DNA from: Chitinophaga ginsengisoli
GTDB lineage: Bacteria; Bacteroidota; Bacteroidia; Chitinophagales; Chitinophagaceae
NCBI RefSeq assembly: GCF_003014595.1
Contig: NZ_PYGK01000014.1
Span: forward strand, 174,749 to 238,748
DNA: 64,000 nt
Reading direction: 5' to 3'
This document shows positions 52,901-62,584 of this stretch, one piece after another. Made by a program: the position numbers and the translations under genes. Within the stretch, counting starts at the first letter, position 1. The number at the start of each line of letters is the position of its first letter. A model generated the notes under the pieces. The model did not search any database. It had not been told where the DNA came from and worked only from the letters and a program-made list of their open reading frames with translations.

Positions 52901-55900
52901 ATGCAAATTAAGGGTCATTTCAATCCCGGGGTCCCTCCTATGTCCAAAGGGATCAGATCAACCAAAAACCTTCCTGTCATGAAATCAGCAATCATGCTTT
53001 TCTTTATGGCCCTGCTGCTCACAGCCGGGAGCGCATCAGCGCAGACCGTCACCTTTACCGCTAGGTCAACGCCATTAAAGAAAATATTTGCTGTCATCAG
53101 GCAACAGACCAGTTACAAGTTCTTTTACCGCAGTGAAGACCTTGAACTTGCCAGCCCCATTACAGTACAATTAAAGGATATGCCATTGGAGCGGGCCTTG
53201 CTGATTATCATGGCTAATCAACCGTTGACTTTTAATATCCAGGGCAAGACAATATTCGTGAGTCGCAGGATTCCATCCTCTGTAGCTGTACCGGCTGATG
53301 TTGAAGCGACACCGCCCGGCAACATCAGCGGCAAGGTAGCGGACAGTGAAGGACAGCTCTTATCCAATATCACGGTGATGCTCCGTAACGGACGCCGTTA
53401 TGTGTTTACAAATGAAAAAGGCGAGTTTACGTTGTACGGTCTCATGCCGAATGATACCCTGCTGTTCACGAGTATTAACTACGAAAGTGTACTGGTACCT
53501 TTTTCGGGGATGTCGGAGAACATGACCGTCATCATGCGTCCCCGCATCAATGCATTGAGTACCGTTGTCATTTACAACACAGGCTACCAGCAGCTAAGCA
53601 GGGAAAGGGCAACCGGCGCATTTGGTAAGCCGGACATGAAAGTATTCAGAGAACGTGTCAGCACCTTTGATGTAGTAGGCCGCCTGGAAGGACAGATACC
53701 GGGTCTTACAGTAGGAACAAGCGTTACTTCTTCCGGCAGGACCGGCAATGGGTTCTCCACCAGGTCAAGCGTTATCAGGGGGTATAGTACTGTCAACGGC
53801 GGACAGCCCACTAACCCTTTATATGTTGTGAATGGCGTGATCACCACAGATTTCGGTTCTGTTAATCCTGACGATATAGAAGATATAACTGTGTTGAAAG
53901 ATGCGGCAGCTGCTGCCATCTGGGGAGCGAGAGCTGCCAACGGCATCATCGTGGTGAAAACCAAAGAAGGCAGCAGGAACCAGAACCTGAAGGTTAACTA
54001 TACCGGTTCTGTCAGTTTTCAGAGCAAGCCTGATCTTAATTACAATCAGCGTATGAACAGTGAACAATACATACAGGCTGCTAAAGAAACATTCGACCCG
54101 GTAAACTATCCCTGGAGCTCACTGGCCACGCAGGTAGTATTACCACATGATATTGTACTTTACAATCAGTATCGCGGGTTGATCACTGCAGATCAGGCAA
54201 ACAGAAGCCTGGACAGCATGAGCAGGATCAGCAATCTTTCGCAGATAAGAGACCTGTTTTATCGCAATCCGCTCACCACGAATCATACCATCTCTCTTTC
54301 CGCGGGTAACAGTGTTTACGCCATGTATGCTTCGCTGGGCTGGACAGGTGTACAGAGCAACACGCCAGGCGATAAAAACAACACTTATAAGGTTAACCTC
54401 TCACAAAGTTTCAATATCGGCAAACGGATCAATGTCTCGCTGAATACCTCGTTGATCAATAACGTAAGCAGCAGGAAGAATATGCCTACTGTTGATAACA
54501 GCTTCGTACCGTACCAGCTGTTTGTTGATCAACAGGGCCGTGAACAAAACATGGCATTTACCAACGGCTGGTCAGATTCAACACGCAACAATTATGCAGC
54601 GAGAAGCAGGATCAACCTGGATTACTATCCCTTGCAGGAATTCAATTATGCGCATTCCAATACCAATACGCTCAGCATCAATACAACTGCTAATATCGGC
54701 GTCAAGCTTTGGAAAGGTATTAGCTTCCAGGGCACCTACGGTTATCTGAAAGCACCAGGAACGCTTAGCTCTTTTACAGACAGCCGTGCCCTCTCCCAAC
54801 GTAAACAGCTACTGTCTTTCACCGTAGCGCCCAGCCCTTCCTCTACACCTGTTTATTATCTGCCGCAGCATAACAGCATGTATGTAGCTACGAATAATGA
54901 TCAGCGTAACTGGACTGTACGTAATCGGCTGGTATATAATGCCACACCCAGGTCAGGAAAGGATATACTGACCTTACAGGCAGGGCAGGAAGCACAGGAG
55001 GCACAGGCATCGCGGAATACAAGCACCATTATCGGATATGATGAGGCCTTAGGCACCTACCCTTTAATTGATTATGCTACCCTGAAGCGTGGTGTGTTCG
55101 GCACTGTGACTGGCTTTGGCTTCTTCAGTACCCAGCCATACCTGGTATTAAAAGAGCTGACACGTTTTACTTCCTGGTTTGCATTGGCCAGTTATACCTT
55201 AAACCATAAATACAGCCTGGACCTGAGCTGGCGCCGTGACCACAGTAACCAGTTCGGCAGCGATATATCTGTTCAGAACAAACCTGTGTGGAGCGTAGGT
55301 GGTAAATGGCAGGTGCGTAACGAAAGATTCATGCAGCAGGTGGACTGGGTAGATGCATTGGCGTTAAGAGCTACCTATGGTATTACCGGTAACTCTCCTT
55401 ATGTCGGTTCTGCTTCATTGTATGACATCTTATATGCACAACCTCAGTCGCAGACCGGCGGCGTGGCGGGAGATGCGCTTACCCTCAGTCAACCGGCCAA
55501 CAGAAAACTGGCCTGGGAACGCACACAGACCACCAATATCGGTGTAGATTTCTCTGTGTTGAAAAACCGTATATCGGGAGCGATAGATGCCTACAGTAAA
55601 ACAACGACAGACCTGCTGGGAAGGGTGCCGCTGAATCCCTTTACGGGATATGACGGCCAGGTGGGCAATGTAGGCAAGCTGGTAAACAGAGGGATTGAAT
55701 TATCCCTGCGTACTGTGAACATCCGGAAACGGGACTGGAGCTGGTCCAGCAACATGGTATTCAGCTATAACTATAACAAGCTGGTATCTTATGCGGCCCT
55801 GAATCCTTCACTGAATACTGCCAGCTACAAATTGACCGCTCCATACTGGATAGGTTATAACTCGAAACCTCTGTTTGCTTACCAGTTTGCGGGGCTTGAC

Positions 55901-56512
55901 AACATGGGTGATCCTCAGATCAGGTTGTCAGATAAATCGGTGACGAAGCAACCTTACATTGCCCAACCGGAAGATATCGTATATGCCGGTACGACACAGT
56001 CGCCGGTGAACGGAGGATTTACCAACCGTTTTGAATATAAAGGCCTTTCGCTCACCATGAACATGATCTATAACATGGGAGCCGTGATGCGCAGGAACGT
56101 GAACATCTACTATACCGGCAGAATGCCAAATTCTACTTCTCTTGGCGGAGAGAATCTTTTCACCTCGTTCCAGGACCGCTGGAAAAAACCTGGCGATGAA
56201 AAGATCACCAATATTCCTTCTTATGTATCCAACATGGGTACCAGTTATACGCGCAGGGATGTGAACTATTACATCAACGGAGATCTGAATGTGCTGAATG
56301 CATCCTATATCAAGATCAGGGATATTACCCTGGCATATGAGCTGCAGTCAGCGGCCCTGCACTTCCTGAAAATACAACGGCTTAACATTTATGCACAGAC
56401 CACCAATTTCCTGATCTGGACCGCCAATGATGAGCGGATAGATCCGGAAACCGGTTTCCCGGGAGCATTGTACAAACATCAGTATAACCTGGGCATCAAT
56501 GTTACACTTTAA
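52901..56512 (+). CDS. SusC/RagA-family TonB-dependent transporter with STN domain
   Basis: 1203 residues from the ATG at 52901; Met codons at 52940 and 52979 are alternatives, the last giving the shortest signal peptide (MKSAIMLFFMALLLTAGSAS). STN domain (FTARSTPLKKIFAVIRQQTS; ITVQLKDMPLERALLIIMAN), carboxypeptidase-regulatory-like domain (SGKVADSEGQLLSNITVMLR), TonB-box region (STVVIYNTGYQ), plug (RSSVIRGYSTVNGGQPTNPL; TVLKDAAAAAIWGARAANGI) and barrel. The VIYNTGYQ form of the TonB-box region belongs to the subgroup that often accompanies peptidases or ABC genes rather than glycoside hydrolases (inference). Confidence 0.96.
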   Translation: MQIKGHFNPGVPPMSKGIRSTKNLPVMKSAIMLFFMALLLTAGSASAQTVTFTARSTPLKKIFAVIRQQTSYKFFYRSEDLELASPITVQLKDMPLERALLIIMANQPLTFNIQGKTIFVSRRIPSSVAVPADVEATPPGNISGKVADSEGQLLSNITVMLRNGRRYVFTNEKGEFTLYGLMPNDTLLFTSINYESVLVPFSGMSENMTVIMRPRINALSTVVIYNTGYQQLSRERATGAFGKPDMKVFRERVSTFDVVGRLEGQIPGLTVGTSVTSSGRTGNGFSTRSSVIRGYSTVNGGQPTNPLYVVNGVITTDFGSVNPDDIEDITVLKDAAAAAIWGARAANGIIVVKTKEGSRNQNLKVNYTGSVSFQSKPDLNYNQRMNSEQYIQAAKETFDPVNYPWSSLATQVVLPHDIVLYNQYRGLITADQANRSLDSMSRISNLSQIRDLFYRNPLTTNHTISLSAGNSVYAMYASLGWTGVQSNTPGDKNNTYKVNLSQSFNIGKRINVSLNTSLINNVSSRKNMPTVDNSFVPYQLFVDQQGREQNMAFTNGWSDSTRNNYAARSRINLDYYPLQEFNYAHSNTNTLSINTTANIGVKLWKGISFQGTYGYLKAPGTLSSFTDSRALSQRKQLLSFTVAPSPSSTPVYYLPQHNSMYVATNNDQRNWTVRNRLVYNATPRSGKDILTLQAGQEAQEAQASRNTSTIIGYDEALGTYPLIDYATLKRGVFGTVTGFGFFSTQPYLVLKELTRFTSWFALASYTLNHKYSLDLSWRRDHSNQFGSDISVQNKPVWSVGGKWQVRNERFMQQVDWVDALALRATYGITGNSPYVGSASLYDILYAQPQSQTGGVAGDALTLSQPANRKLAWERTQTTNIGVDFSVLKNRISGAIDAYSKTTTDLLGRVPLNPFTGYDGQVGNVGKLVNRGIELSLRTVNIRKRDWSWSSNMVFSYNYNKLVSYAALNPSLNTASYKLTAPYWIGYNSKPLFAYQFAGLDNMGDPQIRLSDKSVTKQPYIAQPEDIVYAGTTQSPVNGGFTNRFEYKGLSLTMNMIYNMGAVMRRNVNIYYTGRMPNSTSLGGENLFTSFQDRWKKPGDEKITNIPSYVSNMGTSYTRRDVNYYINGDLNVLNASYIKIRDITLAYELQSAALHFLKIQRLNIYAQTTNFLIWTANDERIDPETGFPGALYKHQYNLGINVTL

Positions 56513-56533
56513 TTCACATTTAAACAGAGAAGG

Positions 56534-57988
56534 ATGAGAAAGCTTATATATATCGCCATCATGGTTTCCTTTATTGCCTGCAAGGACAGTTTCCTGGATG
56601 TAGTGCCTTTGGGATCGCAGGTAGCCGTTACAACGGACGACTATGATAAACTGATGAATGATCCGCAGTACTATGCACAGACCTTCGCCGGGGGCTGGCA
56701 GGAGCCGGCATTGATGGAAGATGATGTAGCTGCGGAGGAAGCATATCTTTTACAGGGCAGTCCGCAGATGCTCCGGCTCTTTCACTGGCAGGACGTTGTT
56801 TATCAGCAACAGGACCAGACGCCCTGGGCCATCAGCCTGTGGCTGGAACAATTGTATACACTGAACAAGATCATTGGCGAGGTAATGACTTCCAGCGGGG
56901 GAACAGATGCACAGAAAAGGATCATCCGTGCAGAGGCGATCGCTACACGTGCATGGACTTACTTCCAGTTCATTAACTTTTACGGTAAGCCTTATGTGCA
57001 GAGCACCGCGGGCACTGATCCCGGATTTCCGATCATAGAGCAGGCAGATGTGAACGAAAAAACATTCACGCGTGCTTCCGTGCAGGCAGTATATGATTTT
57101 ATTATCAAAGACCTTACTGCCGCTATTGCGGAACTGCCGGTAAAGCCTTCTATACGTACCCGCATGTCCAAACCCGCCGCAGAAGGCCTATTGGGCAAGG
57201 TGTATGTGTTCATGGGCAGGTACAATGATGCCTTATCTATGTTCAATGCTGCATTCGCCGACCTGGCAGACAGTGATGCGCATTTATACGATTATAACCA
57301 GACACTTGCAGCAGGTGGCGCTTTCCTGCCGATGGACATCATCATCGGCCCTTCCCAGGGACCGGGCAATAACATGAACGACCTCACGGAAGCGGTAGTA
57401 TCGAAAGTGTTCTACAACGGATCTTACAGTGGCAACCAGCTAGGCAACAATGGCCTGGTACTGGCGCCATGGGCCGCGGCCTTATACGGGGCATCAGATC
57501 TTCGCCTGCTGTTATATACGGATACAAATCCGGACCAATCGCCCAACACAGGCGGCCGCCTGCGCAAATACGGGGTAACATATGCGAGAATGGGCCTGCA
57601 GTTGCCCGACATGTACCTGTTAAGCGCAGAGTGTAAGGCACGCCTGAACGACCTGGCGGGAGCAGTCGCAGATGTTGAAACGCTGCGTGAGCACCGTATG
57701 CCGGCAGCCGATGCATCAATACCCGGAGCGATAGCAGCTGATCAGACAGCATTGATCCGCTTCATTTTCGAGGAGCGCATCCGCGAGTTTGCAACAGAAG
57801 GTTACCGCTGGTTCGATATGCGCAGGCAGTCGGTAGATCCCCTCTTTGCCGGACAGACGTTTACGCACACGCAGTACAATGCAGATGGCAGTGTAAGCAC
57901 TTTTACACTGAGCCAACCCAGGCGGCTTGTATTACAATTGCCGCCTTCATTTATCACCAGTAATCCGGGTATGCCAAACAATCCTTAA
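56534..57988 (+). CDS. SusD/RagB-family lipoprotein
   Basis: 484 residues with a lipoprotein signal (IAIMVSFIAC, Cys16). DSFLDVVPLGSQVAVTTDDY at the mature start, RAEAIATRAWTYFQFINFYG in the first helical repeat and IRFIFEERIREFATEGYRWF near the C terminus are SusD features. It follows SusC by 21 bases and precedes the ABC ATPase gene by 22 bases, which places importer and ABC system on one transcript. Confidence 0.95.
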   Translation: MRKLIYIAIMVSFIACKDSFLDVVPLGSQVAVTTDDYDKLMNDPQYYAQTFAGGWQEPALMEDDVAAEEAYLLQGSPQMLRLFHWQDVVYQQQDQTPWAISLWLEQLYTLNKIIGEVMTSSGGTDAQKRIIRAEAIATRAWTYFQFINFYGKPYVQSTAGTDPGFPIIEQADVNEKTFTRASVQAVYDFIIKDLTAAIAELPVKPSIRTRMSKPAAEGLLGKVYVFMGRYNDALSMFNAAFADLADSDAHLYDYNQTLAAGGAFLPMDIIIGPSQGPGNNMNDLTEAVVSKVFYNGSYSGNQLGNNGLVLAPWAAALYGASDLRLLLYTDTNPDQSPNTGGRLRKYGVTYARMGLQLPDMYLLSAECKARLNDLAGAVADVETLREHRMPAADASIPGAIAADQTALIRFIFEERIREFATEGYRWFDMRRQSVDPLFAGQTFTHTQYNADGSVSTFTLSQPRRLVLQLPPSFITSNPGMPNNP

Positions 57989-58010
57989 TCCAATTCCAAA
58001 AAAATAATCA

Positions 58011-58937
58011 ATGAACAGTATTGTAAAGCTGGAGCATTTATCACATCGCTACACCAGCTCATGGGCAATCCGTGACATCAGTATGGAGATCAGCCAGACT
58101 GGTATAGTGGGGCTGCTGGGCTCTAATGGTGCGGGTAAATCCACTACCATGAATATTCTGTGCGGCGTATTGAACCAGACAGAAGGCAAGGTATTTGTAA
58201 ACGGTATCAATATGCGGGAGCAACCCGAGCTTGCCAAACAGGAGATCGGGTTCCTGCCGCAGCATCCGCCCTTATATATGGACCTTACGGTAGATGAATA
58301 CCTCGGTTACTGCGCCGGCCTTCGCATGATGCCAAAAGCAGCTATACCGGCAGCAATGAAAGAAGCGAAGGAACGTTGTGGTATAGCACATTACAGTAAG
58401 CGTCTTATCCGTAATCTTTCCGGTGGTTATCGTCAGCGTGTAGGCATTGCCCAGGCCATCATACACCGGCCATCACTGATAGTACTGGATGAACCTACCA
58501 ATGGCCTGGACCCTAACCAGATCATCGAGGTAAGAGCCCTGATAAAGGAAATTGCTACAGACCGTGCGGTGATCTTCTCTTCTCATATCCTCTCTGAAGT
58601 ACAGTTGCTTTGCAAGGAGATCAAGATGATCGACAATGGCAAGATCGTATTTGCAGATACGATGGATGCGTTCAACAACTATGTAGAGCCGCACAGTGTG
58701 CTGATGCATATGGAGAATCCGCCAGCAGCTGCATCGCTGATGGCGATAGAGGGTGTAACAAAAGCTGACTTCCTCACGGAACGCCAGGTGCGTGTTTTCT
58801 TTAACGGCGACCAGAGTATCTCTGAACGCCTTATCACAGCCAGCGTTCAGCAGGGCTGGCGGCTGAGAGAGATCAGTATTGACAAGACAGCGCTGGACGA
58901 AGTATTCAAACAATTATCCAATCAATCAACACAATAG
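58011..58937 (+). CDS. ABC transporter ATPase, GldA-like
   Basis: 308 residues. Walker A GSNGAGKSTT near residue 37-46, signature LSGGYRQRVGIAQAI, Walker B LIVLDEPTNGLDPNQ and the switch His in VIFSSHILSE are all intact. The C-terminal extension (MENPPAAASLMAIEGVTKAD; WRLREISIDKTALDEVF) is that of ABC-2 exporters such as GldA. It lies 8 bases before the fused permease gene, its obvious partner. Confidence 0.95.
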   Translation: MNSIVKLEHLSHRYTSSWAIRDISMEISQTGIVGLLGSNGAGKSTTMNILCGVLNQTEGKVFVNGINMREQPELAKQEIGFLPQHPPLYMDLTVDEYLGYCAGLRMMPKAAIPAAMKEAKERCGIAHYSKRLIRNLSGGYRQRVGIAQAIIHRPSLIVLDEPTNGLDPNQIIEVRALIKEIATDRAVIFSSHILSEVQLLCKEIKMIDNGKIVFADTMDAFNNYVEPHSVLMHMENPPAAASLMAIEGVTKADFLTERQVRVFFNGDQSISERLITASVQQGWRLREISIDKTALDEVFKQLSNQSTQ

Positions 58938-58945
58938 ATAGCATC

Positions 58946-61252
58946 ATGAAGATGGTTTTCAGAATTGCGAAAACGGAACTACGCACCCTGTTTTATTCAC
59001 CGATAGCATGGTTTTTACTGATAGCGTTCCTGGTGCAATGCGGCCTGGCATATATCAATGCACTGGATGGAGCTGCCCGTTCGCAGGAAATAGGCGGAAT
59101 GTCGCTCGAGAACATGACCCGCCTCACCGAGCGCATATTTGCATCCAGGGGTGGTGTGTTCAGTGTGGTCATGCAGACATTGTATTTGTATATTCCGCTG
59201 CTGACCATGGGACTGATCAGCCGGGAAGTGAACAATGGCACTATCAAATTGCTGTACTCCTCTCCTGTTAAGGTCAGGGAGATCATCTTCGGTAAGTTCC
59301 TCGCCATGATGGTATATAACCTGTTGATGATGGTAGTACTGGGTCTCTTCATTTTCGATGGACTTATTCATATCAATCATGCGGATGCGGGAGAATTATT
59401 CTCTGCCTCACTGGGTTTCTACCTGCTCTTATGTGCCTATTCGGCCATCGGGCTGTTCATGTCCAGCCTTACGTCTTACCAGATCGTAGCGGCGGTATGT
59501 ACGTTCATGATGGTAGGTTTCCTGAGCTATATCGGTACGCTATGGCAGAATATTGCCTTTGTGCGGGACCTTACCTATTTCCTTTCGCTGAGCGGCCGTA
59601 CGGAAAAGATGCTGGCAGGGCTTATCACTAGTAAAGACGTGATCTACTTCCTGGTGATCATCTACATTTTCCTGGCGCTGAGTATCTATAAGCTGAAGGC
59701 GGGCAGGGAATCGAAACCAGCTGTAGTTAAAACAGGCAGGTATGTGGCCGTTGTGGCGTTGGGTTTAGTGGTCGGATACATCACATCACGTCCTTCACTG
59801 GTAGGATATTTTGATGCAACCGCCAATAAAACCAGGACGCTCACACCTAACTCACAAAAGATCCTGAAAGAGCTGGGAGATGCTCCGCTGGAGGTAACTG
59901 CTTATAACAATATGCTGGGCTCATTCTATTATTTCGGATCTGAAGAAGGCCGTAATATGGACTTAGCACGTTGGGAGCCTTATATGCGCTTTAAACAGGA
60001 TATTCATCTGCAATATGTACAGTACTATGACAGCCTGCTGGACAATCCGAATATCATGCGGTTCTATCCCGGCAAGGACTTCCCGGACATGGCCACACAG
60101 CGAGCCAAAGGAATGGGGCTGAAACTATCCCAGTTTAAATCGCCTGCAGAGATCAGGAAGATAATAGACCTGCGTCCGGAACTGAACCGTTATGTAATGC
60201 AGCTGAAATACAAGGACAAGGTTACTTTCCTGCGTGTGTTTGATGACCAGTTGCAGTGGCCGGGAGAAGCGGAAGTAGCGGCAGCGTTGAAACGCCTGTT
60301 ACAGTCTGAATTTCCAAGGGTCGCTTTCCTGACTGGCGACCTTGAGAGGAGCATCGGGAAGGAAGGAGACCGGGAATACAGCACGCTCACGAAAAAGAAG
60401 ACTTTCCGCTATGCACTGGTAAACCAGGGTTTCGATGTAGACACCCTTTCACTGGAGCACCAGGATATTCCTTCGGATGTTACTACACTGGTAATTGCCG
60501 ATCCGAAGAAAGAATTCAGTGCTGTTACAATGGCGAAGATCAGGAAGTATATCAGTGAAGGTGGCAACTTACTCATTACCGGGGAACCCGGCAAACAGTC
60601 TATCTTAAACCCGCTGCTACATGAATTGGGTGTACAGCTGATGGATGGGATGATAGCCCAACCGGCCAAAGAGACTGCTCCTGACCTGGCTTTGCCCTTA
60701 ATGACATCTACAGCCGCCGGCTTCAGTAAATCGCTTGTAAAAGGCTTAAAAGACAGTATTGCGGTATCTATGCCGGGTGCGACATGGCTTTCCTACAGCG
60801 ACAGCATCTTCAAGGTGCAGCCATTACTGGTAACTGACGCCGGGAAGAGCTGGGTAAAGAAAGACCGTTTTGCGGCCGATTCTGCAGAGGTGGTCTATGA
60901 TCCTGCGGCTGGTGATGAGAAGAAATCAGTTGCTACAGTGATTGCCCTTACCCGTAAGGTGAACAACAAAGAACAGCGTATTGTCGTTACCGGGGATGCT
61001 GACTTTTTAAGCAATGACGAGCTGGGACGATACAATGTACAGACTATCAATTTCGCCTTTAACACGGCGCTCTTCAGCTGGCTGAGCTATGGACAGTTCC
61101 CGATAGACACTTATCGCCCGGAAGCAAAAGATACCCGCGTATCAGTAAGTACGGATGCCGTGGATATACTCCGGATCCTGTACATCTGGGTACTACCGGG
61201 TATACTGGTGGCATTTGCGGCTATTCTGCTTATCAGGCGTAAAAGGAAATAA
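58946..61252 (+). CDS. GldF-GldG-like fusion: ABC-2 permease plus extracytoplasmic domain
   Basis: 768 residues. The N-terminal 250 residues are an ABC-2 permease with six membrane spans (SPIAWFLLIAFLVQCGLAYI; LYIPLLTMGLISREVNNGTI; YNLLMMVVLGLFIFDGLI; LLLCAYSAIGLFMSSLTSY). A further span at about 268-286 leads into a long GldG-like extracytoplasmic domain (RTLTPNSQKILKELGDAPLE; ISEGGNLLITGEPGKQSILN; RIVVTGDADFLSNDELGRYN), and the chain ends in a last span and a basic tail (RRKRK). In Flavobacterium GldF and GldG are separate proteins that form a transporter with GldA needed for gliding; here they are one chain. The substrate is unknown. Confidence 0.9.
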   Translation: MKMVFRIAKTELRTLFYSPIAWFLLIAFLVQCGLAYINALDGAARSQEIGGMSLENMTRLTERIFASRGGVFSVVMQTLYLYIPLLTMGLISREVNNGTIKLLYSSPVKVREIIFGKFLAMMVYNLLMMVVLGLFIFDGLIHINHADAGELFSASLGFYLLLCAYSAIGLFMSSLTSYQIVAAVCTFMMVGFLSYIGTLWQNIAFVRDLTYFLSLSGRTEKMLAGLITSKDVIYFLVIIYIFLALSIYKLKAGRESKPAVVKTGRYVAVVALGLVVGYITSRPSLVGYFDATANKTRTLTPNSQKILKELGDAPLEVTAYNNMLGSFYYFGSEEGRNMDLARWEPYMRFKQDIHLQYVQYYDSLLDNPNIMRFYPGKDFPDMATQRAKGMGLKLSQFKSPAEIRKIIDLRPELNRYVMQLKYKDKVTFLRVFDDQLQWPGEAEVAAALKRLLQSEFPRVAFLTGDLERSIGKEGDREYSTLTKKKTFRYALVNQGFDVDTLSLEHQDIPSDVTTLVIADPKKEFSAVTMAKIRKYISEGGNLLITGEPGKQSILNPLLHELGVQLMDGMIAQPAKETAPDLALPLMTSTAAGFSKSLVKGLKDSIAVSMPGATWLSYSDSIFKVQPLLVTDAGKSWVKKDRFAADSAEVVYDPAAGDEKKSVATVIALTRKVNNKEQRIVVTGDADFLSNDELGRYNVQTINFAFNTALFSWLSYGQFPIDTYRPEAKDTRVSVSTDAVDILRILYIWVLPGILVAFAAILLIRRKRK

Positions 61253-61255
61253 GCT

Positions 61256-62584
61256 ATGTTATTTACAACGGATAAACAAACACTGGAAGATCTCAATATT
61301 TTTGGCCGTCATGGAGCGGATTCCGTGTACAACATCTTTAACCGCACGGTGACACGCGGAGGTGCGGCCCTGCTGGAAGAGATGTTCCGCTATCCATTAT
61401 CAGACCATGAAGCGATCAACCGCCGCAGCAGCATTATCCAGCATTTTGCTGCGGCGGGCACCGCTTATCCTTTCTCCGCCACTCTCTTTGACGCCATAGC
61501 ACCATACCTTGACAATACGGACGAGCGTACAAAACTGAGCATGGAAGAACAATCCCTCAGCAAGAAACTAGCCGGGATGATAGCGGTAGACGGAAATATG
61601 CAGATGGTGTATAAAGGTGTGCAGGCGCTCATAGCGCTACTGCAGGGGGTACAGTCGTTCGTTAGTGCAGAAGCGGGCGGTATAGCTTATGCAGCCGACA
61701 GAAAGGCGATCGCCACACTCCTTTCGGCACCTGCATTTGAGCCAGTACTGGCCCATCGGGGTAAAGCGGCGCATTCCACCATTGCCGCCTATGATGTGCT
61801 ATTCCGTTTCCGTTACCGGGAATTGATACAGCAGCTCCTGCATCACCTGTATTGCCTGGACGTGTATATATCTGTCGCCAAAGTGGCCGCTGAACGGGGT
61901 TTTGTGTTCCCTCATGCCTTGCCGCGCCATACCTGTCGCGTACATGCTGAAGGCATCTATCACCCCTTGCTGAAAAAAGCGGTGCCTAATAGCATCCGGA
62001 TCAATGAAGAAAGCAATGTCATCTTTCTCACCGGAGCCAATATGGCGGGCAAGTCCACCTTTATGAAATCGCTCAGCATTGCCCTGTTCCTGGCACACAT
62101 GGGATTCCCGGTTGCCGCTGCGCGAATGGAGTTTTCTGTGCTGGACGGTATCTATACTACCATCAATCTGCCCGACAACCTGGGCATGGGAGCCAGTCAT
62201 TACTACGCGGAAGTGCTGCGTGTTAAAAAAATGGCACAGGAACTGAGTCAGGGTAAACACCTGTTCATTGTATTTGACGAACTGTTCCGAGGTACTAACG
62301 TAAAGGACGCGTATGAGGCCACCATTGCCATCTGTAAAGGATTTGCCGGCAAACGTAACAGCATATTCGTCATCTCCACACACATCATTGAAGCGGGTGA
62401 GGTATTGAAAGCAGCGGCTGCAAATATCCAGTTTGTATACCTGCCCACCCGCATGGATGGGCACAAGCCTGTATACACCTATACACTGGAAAAAGGCATT
62501 ACAGACGACCGTCATGGCATGATCATCATTAACAATGAAGGCATTATCGATATGCTGGAAGCGGGCCTGACCAAAACGACATGA
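61256..62584 (+). CDS. MutS-like ATPase (domains III and V only), copy 1
   Basis: 442 residues, about half of a true MutS. The N-terminal 230 residues are helical and resemble the MutS lever/clamp core (TLEDLNIFGRHGADSVYNIF; RGGAALLEEMFRYPLSDHEA). The C-terminal ATPase has Walker A TGANMAGKST (K266, S267), a LPDNLGMGASHYYAEVLRVK loop, Walker B IVFDELFRGTN (D341, E342) and VISTHIIEAGE. The mismatch-reading domain I and connector domain II are absent, and no Smr nuclease tail (MutS2) is present. It starts 3 bases after the GldFG stop and overlaps copy 2, so it belongs to the transporter operon. Confidence 0.92.
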   Translation: MLFTTDKQTLEDLNIFGRHGADSVYNIFNRTVTRGGAALLEEMFRYPLSDHEAINRRSSIIQHFAAAGTAYPFSATLFDAIAPYLDNTDERTKLSMEEQSLSKKLAGMIAVDGNMQMVYKGVQALIALLQGVQSFVSAEAGGIAYAADRKAIATLLSAPAFEPVLAHRGKAAHSTIAAYDVLFRFRYRELIQQLLHHLYCLDVYISVAKVAAERGFVFPHALPRHTCRVHAEGIYHPLLKKAVPNSIRINEESNVIFLTGANMAGKSTFMKSLSIALFLAHMGFPVAAARMEFSVLDGIYTTINLPDNLGMGASHYYAEVLRVKKMAQELSQGKHLFIVFDELFRGTNVKDAYEATIAICKGFAGKRNSIFVISTHIIEAGEVLKAAAANIQFVYLPTRMDGHKPVYTYTLEKGITDDRHGMIIINNEGIIDMLEAGLTKTT

